DNA from: CALGLS01 sp047626155
Lineage (GTDB): Bacteria; Bacteroidota; Bacteroidia; Chitinophagales; Saprospiraceae
NCBI GenBank assembly: GCA_047626155.1
Contig: JBLHRR010000031.1
Location: 1-40,994 of the forward strand
Reading direction: 5' to 3'
Length of the DNA stretch: 40,994 bases
Below, piece by piece: positions 1 through 6,085 of this stretch. The translations under genes were made by a program, and so were the position numbers. The notes beneath the pieces are model-generated. The model did not search any database and was not told where the DNA came from. It worked only from the letters and a program-made list of their open reading frames with translations. Numbering within the stretch: the first letter of the stretch is position 1; every line of letters starts with the position of its first letter.

Positions 1-2
1 AC

Positions 3-126
3 ACACTGACAAGTCAAATGGCTAACTTAGAACCTAAGCTCGGATTTGCCTCTTATGCAGTGGCTATTGAGTTCAAAAAAATAAAAAAATTTGAATTAGC
101 AGAAGTAAACTTCAAACAAGTTCTAT
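3..126 (+). pseudogene. 3' fragment of an unknown, possibly TPR-like, gene
   Basis: An open frame enters from the left edge and is cut by the MITE-like element starting at 127; read into the element it stops at 171-173. The visible peptide contains KLGFASYAVAIEFKKIKKF followed by ELAEVNFKQVL, which has the alternating pattern of a tetratricopeptide helix pair. I cannot identify the protein. Its natural C-terminus was probably lost to the insertion. Confidence 0.35.
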
Positions 127-313
127 TAGACTTGTATCTGTTTAAAACATCTTATAAATACTCACTTTTATAGTGATTTCTGTATGCCAAAATAGAATCG
201 AATTAAAGTGTATAAATTATTTTATTGATTATCAACGATTTGTGCGCTATTCTGGATTTTGAAAAACTGCTTAATAAGCTGATTATTAATAGTATACTAA
301 AGTAACAGCTCTA
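127..313. mobile_element. MITE-like element, copy 1 (187 bp)
   Basis: The element starts TAGACTTGTATCT and ends AGTAACAGCTCTA, imperfect terminal inverted repeats (about 9 of 13 positions). Internal sequence aligns over its whole length with 2864-3049, for example TGTATGCCAAAATAGAATCG here and TGTATGCCAAAGTAAAGTC there, and the two differ by one base in length. It has no coding capacity. It directly abuts an IS5-type transposase remnant, so an IS5-like element may be the parent. No clear target duplication can be defined beyond a possible TA. Confidence 0.7.
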
Positions 314-563
314 TTGATAATTATACTGTTACTGATGCTTCTGTTCACGATTCACAAGCTACAGAGGATTTATTAACCGAAAAAGATGAAAATCAGGATT
401 TGTATGGAGATAGTGTATATACAGGACAAGAGCAAGAAAAAGTGCTTCTCAAATATAAAATGAAAAACCAAGTAAACGAAAAGGGTACAGAAATAAACTA
501 TTGACAGAAGAACAAAAATTAAGCAATCGTGAGAAATCAAAAATCAGAGCAAGAGCAGAATAC
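313..563 (+). pseudogene. IS5-family transposase remnant (C-terminal part, frameshifted)
   Basis: Translation from 313 gives IDNYTVTDASVHDSQA, then DLYGDSVYTGQEQEKVL, ending at a stop at 502-504. In the -1 frame from 501 it continues LTEEQKLSNREKSKIRARAEY. These are typical of the DDE transposase C-terminal half of IS5-family elements (VTDASVHDSQ, the LYADSAYTG-like block, KSKxRARVEH). The N-terminal half is absent: the MITE-like element lies where it should be. The gene is dead through truncation and a frameshift. It marks the left side of the pilus island as a site of past transposition. Confidence 0.85.
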
Positions 564-702
564 ATGTTAAAAAAACTTATTTGTTTTGAATATAAATTGG
601 TAATATTACTTCAATTTTTCAGCATAAATTTAAACGGGTTCGAATTTGTGTTTGAAAAAATAAATTTTTAGAACCCTTAAAATTAATTAAAAATAAATTA
701 TC
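564..702. other. Leader region of the first pilus subunit gene
   Basis: This AT-rich stretch holds no convincing ORF. It should contain the promoter of the 703 gene, but I found no clean TAnnTTTG box and do not assign one. Confidence 0.3.
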
Positions 703-1218
703 ATGAAAAAATTAGGATTATTGATTACGATGGTTGGAGCATTTTTCTTGCTCACCACAAATGTTATGGCTCAAGCAACTGCTTCAGCTACAGGATCAGC
801 TACAATTGTAGCACCAATTGCTATCGCAAATGCAGTTGACATGAATTTTGGTAATGTGGCTGTTATTGGTAGTGGTACTGTTATATTAGCACCAGCCGGT
901 ACAAGAACGATAACTGGTGGGGTTACACTTCCTGCAACTACAGGTACAGTTACTGCTGCTTCTTTTAGTGTTACAGGTGAAGGCGTTTATACCTATGCTA
1001 TTACGCTTCCATCTAGTGATTACACAATTACAGAGACTGTTGAAAGTTCTGCAGCCATGATAGTTAATACTTTTACCAGTACTCCTTCTGGAACTGGTGC
1101 ATTAACTGCTGGTGCTCAAACATTAAATGTTGGTGCTACTTTAAATGTTGATGCTGCTCAACTTGCCGGTTTATATACAAATGCGACAGGTTTTGATGTT
1201 ACGGTTAACTATAATTAA
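703..1218 (+). CDS. DUF4402-type pilus subunit (probable major subunit)
   Basis: The 171-residue product has a signal peptide (MKKLGLLITMVGAFF to about VMAQ, residue 24) and a mature part rich in Ala, Thr, Gly and Ser with alternating beta strands. The block AVDMNFGNVAV near residues 44-54 and the terminal GFDVTVNYN match the DUF4402 family, a fold related to archaic chaperone-usher subunits such as spore coat protein U/CsuA-B. There is no lipobox and no T9SS sorting domain. It is followed by a strong terminator, then a PapD-like chaperone, a second DUF4402 protein and an usher. That context supports a polymerising extracellular fibre subunit made in excess over the assembly genes. The function is inferred; the domain family itself is formally of unknown function. 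Confidence 0.8.
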   Translation: MKKLGLLITMVGAFFLLTTNVMAQATASATGSATIVAPIAIANAVDMNFGNVAVIGSGTVILAPAGTRTITGGVTLPATTGTVTAASFSVTGEGVYTYAITLPSSDYTITETVESSAAMIVNTFTSTPSGTGALTAGAQTLNVGATLNVDAAQLAGLYTNATGFDVTVNYN

Positions 1219-1236
1219 AAACATTCTTTCACCAAA

Positions 1237-1270
1237 AGAAATGCTGCACAAGGCAGCATTTCTTTTTTTT
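1237..1270 (+). terminator. Rho-independent terminator after first subunit gene
   Basis: A perfect 10-bp stem GAAATGCTGC / GCAGCATTTC with a 5-nt loop is followed by a run of eight T. It lies 20 bp after the 703 gene and before the chaperone gene. If partial, it would give high subunit and lower chaperone/usher expression. Confidence 0.9.
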
Positions 1271-1390
1271 ACAGATTCTTAATAAAGCATTTATAATAAT
1301 TTAACAGATAACGTAACGTTTTTTAATAGACAGGATTATTTTGTTATATCAAATGAAATAGCTATTTTAACAATATTAAATTAAAAATAT

Positions 1391-2278
1391 ATGACTATGC
1401 AAAAATCTGTATTTATTGAACTCCGAAAGCAAAAAAAATATTCAAAGCATTTTTTCTTTGTTCTTTTAGGATTATTAATCCTTTTTTCAACAAAATCAAT
1501 GGCACAAGGCGATTTGCTTATATTTCCTAAAAGAGCTGTGTTTGAAGGTGCAAAAAGATATCAAACATTTAATTTAAGTAATGCAGGAAAGGATACGGCA
1601 AGATATGATATATCATATGTAAATATGCGAATGAAGGAAGATGGAGGTTTTGAAAAAATTACTGAACCTGACTCAGGTCAGTTTTTCGCAAATCCATACC
1701 TACGCTATTTCCCTCGCCGTGTAATTTTAGCACCACAAGAATCGCAAGTTGTAAAAATACAACTCATAAAAACAAATGAGTTAGTAACAGGAAGAGAATA
1801 CCGTTCACACTTATATTTTAGAGCAGTACCGAGAATTAAACCCTTAGAGGAAGAAGAAATTCAAAAAGATACTACTTCTCTATCTGTACATTTAACCGCT
1901 GTTTATGGTATTTCCATAGCTAATATTATTCGCAGAGGTGAATCTACAACTAAAGTTAGCCTCTCAAATTTATCTTTTGAAACATTTAATGATACTAAAC
2001 CATTAATCAAAATGGAATTTAATCGTACAGGAAATATGTCGGTTTATGGCGATATTGTTGTAAACTATATATCACCCGGGGGCAAAACAACTGAGGTTGG
2101 CAAAATACAAGGATTTGCTGTTTATACACCCGGAGTATTAAGAAGATGCACGATAGAACTCAAAAGACCTGAAGGTATTGATTATAATAAAGGGGAATTG
2201 AGTGTAATATATTCAACTCAACCGGACACAGGAAAAATAAAACTTGCCGAAGCAGAGTTGACATTACAAAAGATTTAA
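1391..2278 (+). CDS. PapD-like periplasmic pilus chaperone
   Basis: The 295-residue product has a long charged N-terminus, a hydrophobic segment (FFFVLLGLLILFS, about 22-34) and an apparent cleavage after KSMAQ near residue 39. The mature protein begins GDLLIFPKRAVFEGAKRYQ and contains FNLSNAGKDTARYDIS, RRVILAPQESQVVKIQL and TGREYRSHLYFRAVP. This is the first immunoglobulin-like domain of PapD-type chaperones, including the strand that donates to subunits and the basic residue of the cleft. A second beta domain follows to the end. It lies between two DUF4402 subunits and ahead of the usher. Sequence similarity to classical proteobacterial chaperones looks low, closer to archaic types. The start may be ATG 1391 or the next ATG at 1397. 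Confidence 0.8.
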   Translation: MTMQKSVFIELRKQKKYSKHFFFVLLGLLILFSTKSMAQGDLLIFPKRAVFEGAKRYQTFNLSNAGKDTARYDISYVNMRMKEDGGFEKITEPDSGQFFANPYLRYFPRRVILAPQESQVVKIQLIKTNELVTGREYRSHLYFRAVPRIKPLEEEEIQKDTTSLSVHLTAVYGISIANIIRRGESTTKVSLSNLSFETFNDTKPLIKMEFNRTGNMSVYGDIVVNYISPGGKTTEVGKIQGFAVYTPGVLRRCTIELKRPEGIDYNKGELSVIYSTQPDTGKIKLAEAELTLQKI

Positions 2279-2318
2279 TTTATAAGAGAAATAGTTAAAA
2301 AAATTAGAATCAGAATCT

Positions 2319-2789
2319 ATGAATATGTTAAGGTTATTATTATTTATTTTATTTATTTTAATGTTTAAAATGGTTTTATCTCAACCAATTGAAATTACTA
2401 ATACTCAAGATATAAATTTTGGAATTTTTTGCCAAACTGATGACATAGGAGGGACAGTAACCGTTTCAAACACAGGAACTCGTTCAGCCACCGGGAACGT
2501 AACGCTTATAGGTCAAACATTTTCTTACGCTGCATTTACAATTACAACTGATTCCACCGATCAATTTTTTCTACAAATAGATAAGCCAGCTATTAGTCTT
2601 TCAGGTAGTAATGGAGGTTCAATGTCACTTCAAATTGGTACTTCGAACCCAGAATACCCATCCCTTGTGATAGGATCGCCAGCTATAGTGTATATAGGAG
2701 GGACGCTTACTTTAGGAACTCGTTCAGAAAACCCATCAGGCACATATAGTAGAAATTATTTACTCTACTTTAACTTTCATTATGAGTAA
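2319..2789 (+). CDS. Second DUF4402-type subunit (probable minor subunit)
   Basis: The 156-residue product has a hydrophobic signal segment (LRLLLFILFILMFKMVLS, about 4-21) and a mature beta-rich domain. It contains ITNTQDINFGIFCQTDD, a Gly/Ser-rich centre and a terminal GTYSRNYLLYFNFHYE, the usual DUF4402 layout with an aromatic C-terminal strand. It is smaller and less repetitive than the first subunit and lacks an added adhesin domain. It sits 40 bp after the chaperone gene, and its stop is 2 bp before an ATG at 2792 that appears to be the original usher start. It may be an initiating, tip or anchor subunit; which one cannot be told from sequence. Confidence 0.75.
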   Translation: MNMLRLLLFILFILMFKMVLSQPIEITNTQDINFGIFCQTDDIGGTVTVSNTGTRSATGNVTLIGQTFSYAAFTITTDSTDQFFLQIDKPAISLSGSNGGSMSLQIGTSNPEYPSLVIGSPAIVYIGGTLTLGTRSENPSGTYSRNYLLYFNFHYE

Positions 2790-2791
2790 TC

Positions 2792-2866
2792 ATGTACAGT
2801 AAAAAAAATGCACTATTATTAAAAGTCATCATCGCTTTTGCTTTTTTTTTTGGTGGTTTGCAATAG
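2792..2866 (+). pseudogene. Severed 5' end of the usher gene (original signal peptide)
   Basis: ATG 2792 lies 2 bp after the preceding stop and encodes 24 residues, MYSKKNALLLKVIIAFAFFF then GGLQ: a basic n-region plus hydrophobic core, as in a signal peptide. The frame is closed by TAG at 2864-2866, which is exactly the first three bases of the MITE-like element. The frame is the same as that of the usher ORF resuming at 3050. I read this as the original usher N-terminus cut off by the insertion. Confidence 0.65.
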
Positions 2867-3049
2867 ACTTGTTTCTGTTTAATTATAGGGTGAATGCTCG
2901 CTTTTATGGCGTTTTTTGTATGCCAAAGTAAAGTCAAGCGAAAGTGTATATATTGTTATATTGATTTTCAATGGTTTACCAATGATTTTTGACTTCCATG
3001 AAACACATAACGTACTGATTAAAAGTAAACTAAAAAAGTAACAGGTCTA
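2864..3049. mobile_element. MITE-like element, copy 2 (186 bp), inside the usher gene
   Basis: Ends are TAGACTTGTTTCT and AGTAACAGGTCTA; the inverted repeats match at 11 of 13 positions. The interior aligns with the element at 127-313. Its length is exactly 62 codons, so the reading frame is preserved across it, although it begins with an in-frame stop. No target duplication is evident unless the terminal TA is counted. Confidence 0.75.
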
Positions 3050-5617
3050 ATGAGTATTTTGTTGTTGTTGTTGTTTATTCCAACTAATTCTTTTGCCGAT
3101 GATATTAACCCTGATTACGATGAAGTATTGGTATTTCTCAATGTAAATCAGATAGGTAATTGTGAAATACCAACAGTAATCCGTGATCAAGAAATATATT
3201 TGCCAATAATTGATATTTTCAAATTTTTGAAAATTAAATACATTCCATCTGATGGGCTTGATTCAATAACCGGTTTTTTTATAAAAAAAGAGAAGAGTTA
3301 TCTCGTAGATGGAATAAACAATCGTATCATTTACCAGGAAAAAATCTATGAGCTCAAACCTGGAGATTTGATTCGCACAGAAACAAACTTATATCTTAAA
3401 TCTAACTATTTCGGTAAGATATTCGGCTTAGAATGCACATTTAACTTCAGAAGTCTATCTGTATCACTAAAATCAAAATCAGAACTCCCTGTAATTCGAG
3501 AGATGCGTTTGGAACAAATGCGCTTAAACATTTCTCGTTTAAAAGAAGAATTTATAGCAGATACAACCATAGGAAGAAACTATCCGTTTTTTCATTTTGG
3601 AGCAGCAGATTGGTCAATAAACACAACTCAGCAAGTTAATGGAATTAGCAATGCCAGGCTCAATTTATCTATCGGCGCTATTTTGGCAGGTGGAGAATTA
3701 ACAAGTAGAATCAATTATAACGACAATTTCCCTTTTTCGAAAAAGCAACAATTTTATCAATGGAGATATGCTAATAACAATAAAAAAATTATTCGGCAGC
3801 TAATGATTGGCAAAATTTCCACTCAGTCAATATCAACTATTTCCGATCCTGTTGTAGGTATGCAAATTACCAATTCGCCTACTATTAACCGAAAATCTTT
3901 CGGTACTTATGTATTGAGTGATTATACAGAACTCGGATGGACAGTTGAACTCTATGTAAACAATGTTTTAATTGATTATGTAAAAGCCGATACATCGGGA
4001 TTTTTCTCTTTTAACGTACCTCTTATATATGGTAACACAGATGTTACACTGCGTTATTACGGACCCTGGGGCGAAGAAAAAATATCCGAACAAAACCATA
4101 AGATACCATATAATTTTCTTCCATTAAATAAATTTGAATATACAATCAGTTCAGGTATTGTTGAAGATGGCGAAAACAGCATCTTTACCCAGACAAAAAT
4201 GAATTATGGATTGTCGCGACGCATTACTGTTGGCGGGGGCTTTGAATACCTTTCGTCAATCCCCAATGTTAAAGGCATGCCTTTTATTAATACTTCAATA
4301 AGATTAGCATCCAACATACTTTTTACGGGAGAATATACTTACGGAGTTAATTATAAAGGAATGCTCAGTTATAATTTACCTTCCAATTTTAACTTTTCTA
4401 TAAAATATGCCAACTATAACAAAAACCAGGAGGCAGTAAAAAATAATTATAAAGAAGAACTAAGGACGATAATTTCTAAGCGTTTTCGTATTTTTAATAT
4501 TTCGGCTTTTTCCCAGGTTACCATCAATCATCATACTGTTGGATCGTTAAAACTCACAAATTCAGAGTTTGTTTTGTCAGGTTCATCTCATGGGGTAAAT
4601 GTAAATTTAACAACTTACGCTTATTTTATGGGGAATATAAGCACTAACATTAACAGCAAATTAGCGTTATCAATGAGACTCCCTGCAAGTATTATGTTAA
4701 AATCACAGATAAGATATGATTATAAACATAATATGTTATTTTCAATGCAATGTGGTTTAGAAAAACATCTTTTCAGGCATTGTTTCATTAATGCATCATA
4801 CGAGCACAACTTCATTTATAATATAAACTATTTCCATATTGGCTTTAGATACGATTTACCATTTGCACGCATAGGTTCCTCTGTCAATCATAACAATAAT
4901 ACAACTACATTTTCTCAGTCAGCCAGTGGAAGTTTGATTTACGAAGCAAAAAAAAATTATCTTAATTTTAATAGAAATATGAATGTAGGGAAAGGAGGAA
5001 TTATCTTTTTACCATTTCTTGATATTAATGATAATGGCAAAAGAGATAAAAATGAACCCAAAGTTAACGGACTTAATATTAGAGTGAATGGAGGTGGTAT
5101 TGCAAAAAACAGAAAGGACAGCACAATCATTGTTTTAGGATTGGAACCATATATAAACTATTTTGTTGAACTCAATGCAAATAGTTTTGAATATATTGCC
5201 TGGAGAATCAAAAAGAAAACCCTGAATATGGCTATTAATCCCAATCAATTAAAATTGGTTGAGATTCCAATTTCAGTTGTTGGAGAAGCTTTAGGAATGG
5301 TTTACATTCAAAAAGAAAACGAACAAAAAGGCATAGGCCGTATTAAAGTTTGTTTTTATAATAAAGATTCTTTATTAGTTGCAAGTACTCTTACTGAAAT
5401 TGATGGATTTTTTAGCTTTCTTGGTCTGGCTCCGGGTTCATATACTGCCAGAATTGATACTGCCCAATTGCGAAAGCTGCACATGTTTGCTTCACCAGCA
5501 ACTTTACCGTTTGATATTTCACGCACAGAGGAGGGCGATTTTGTGGAAGGGATCAATTTTGTACTCCAATCTAATCCGATAAACAAATCGAAAATGTTTG
5601 TTCCTGCTGAAAAATAG
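3050..5617 (+). CDS. Outer-membrane pilus usher (5' end disrupted by MITE-like element)
   Basis: The 855-codon frame encodes an usher-like protein. Residues 1-16 (MSILLLLLFIPTNSFA) form only the hydrophobic core and cleavage site of a signal peptide, without the usual basic n-region. An N-terminal beta domain (about 20-150) follows, then a long beta-barrel. The plug-type block is recognisable: WTVELYVNNVLIDYVKADTS, then FFSFNVPLIYGNTDVTLRYY and GPWGEEK (about 295-345). Near residues 655-670 is a calcium-loop-like FLDINDNGKRDKNEP, then a carboxypeptidase-regulatory/Cna-B-like domain with TEIDGFFSFLGLAPGSYTA (about 785-805). Ushers thread chaperone-subunit complexes through the outer membrane. 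The ATG at 3050 directly follows the mobile element; upstream codons at 2792-2863 look like the missing start. Export of this version is uncertain. Confidence 0.75.
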   Translation: MSILLLLLFIPTNSFADDINPDYDEVLVFLNVNQIGNCEIPTVIRDQEIYLPIIDIFKFLKIKYIPSDGLDSITGFFIKKEKSYLVDGINNRIIYQEKIYELKPGDLIRTETNLYLKSNYFGKIFGLECTFNFRSLSVSLKSKSELPVIREMRLEQMRLNISRLKEEFIADTTIGRNYPFFHFGAADWSINTTQQVNGISNARLNLSIGAILAGGELTSRINYNDNFPFSKKQQFYQWRYANNNKKIIRQLMIGKISTQSISTISDPVVGMQITNSPTINRKSFGTYVLSDYTELGWTVELYVNNVLIDYVKADTSGFFSFNVPLIYGNTDVTLRYYGPWGEEKISEQNHKIPYNFLPLNKFEYTISSGIVEDGENSIFTQTKMNYGLSRRITVGGGFEYLSSIPNVKGMPFINTSIRLASNILFTGEYTYGVNYKGMLSYNLPSNFNFSIKYANYNKNQEAVKNNYKEELRTIISKRFRIFNISAFSQVTINHHTVGSLKLTNSEFVLSGSSHGVNVNLTTYAYFMGNISTNINSKLALSMRLPASIMLKSQIRYDYKHNMLFSMQCGLEKHLFRHCFINASYEHNFIYNINYFHIGFRYDLPFARIGSSVNHNNNTTTFSQSASGSLIYEAKKNYLNFNRNMNVGKGGIIFLPFLDINDNGKRDKNEPKVNGLNIRVNGGGIAKNRKDSTIIVLGLEPYINYFVELNANSFEYIAWRIKKKTLNMAINPNQLKLVEIPISVVGEALGMVYIQKENEQKGIGRIKVCFYNKDSLLVASTLTEIDGFFSFLGLAPGSYTARIDTAQLRKLHMFASPATLPFDISRTEEGDFVEGINFVLQSNPINKSKMFVPAEK

Positions 5618-5885
5618 AGAATTTCTAAATGGGTTGCGCTATCAACAGCTTTAAATGTATGAAAAAACAAACCTGATTTTTCTTCTGAAAATAATTTTAA
5701 AATATCCTTTGATATATGTGATATTTCAACATTATGTGCTTTAAATTCAATATTTACTTTTTTGTGAATACTGATATTTTACAAGGCAAATTCTGTAAGC
5801 ATAGTATTCTTTTTTTTTGTCATGGTTACAACCGTTAGTAAGGTTCATAATTTTATGATCCCATCAGACTGCAAAAAATCACATA
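5618..5885. other. Non-coding tail with possible decayed minus-strand frame
   Basis: On the minus strand a frame from ATG 5823 reads MTKKKNTMLTEFAL, hits a stop, then continues with KVNIEFKAHNVEISHISKD and GLFFHTFKAVDSATHLEI down to the usher end. It looks protein-like but is interrupted and overlaps the usher tail. I do not recognise it. It may be a relic of transposition; coding is not claimed. Confidence 0.25.
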
Positions 5886-5962
5886 AACTGACCCACCACA
5901 ATTATCTCAAGTTGACCCACCCTTTGTCCTAAAAAGAGGAAAAAAAGCAAAGTTAAAAAAAA
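5886..5962. mobile_element. IS21-family terminal repeats (remnant)
   Basis: Two direct copies of TGACCCACC occur at about 5900 and 5924, in the arrangement of the multiple terminal repeats seen at the ends of many IS21-family elements. They lie just beyond the stop of an istB fragment, as expected for the istB-side end. Confidence 0.6.
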
Positions 5963-6070
5963 TTAAATTTTAATTCTTAACGACTTCCCTTTCAGCTCAA
6001 TTCTGTGGGCGTTGGCAGTAATTCTATCCAAAATAGCATCAGCAATCGTAGGGTCATCTAAAAATTGATG
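5963..6070 (-). pseudogene. istB: istB fragment (IS21-family helper ATPase, last ~35 codons)
   Basis: Minus-strand translation gives HQFLDDPTIADAILDRITAN then AHRIELKGKSLRIKI and a stop. This is the characteristic C-terminus of IstB, the AAA+ helper of IS21-family transposases (DPTxADAILDR...AHRIELKG). The ATPase core and istA are missing. The fragment lies next to the 3' end of the M48 protease gene, marking the right edge of the pilus island. Confidence 0.85.
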
Positions 6071-6085
6071 CCGACTATGACTATC

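Noticed and set aside
2862..3051. TA target-site duplication for the MITE-like elements
   Set aside because: Both copies start and end with TA-compatible bases, but the TA is also part of the terminal repeat. Assuming a 2-bp duplication would break the usher frame, so I leave the duplication undefined.
5356..5670. 104-aa minus-strand frame overlapping the usher 3' end
   Set aside because: It is antisense to well-supported usher codons, starts at a non-ATG codon and is part of a larger interrupted frame; treated only as a possible relic.
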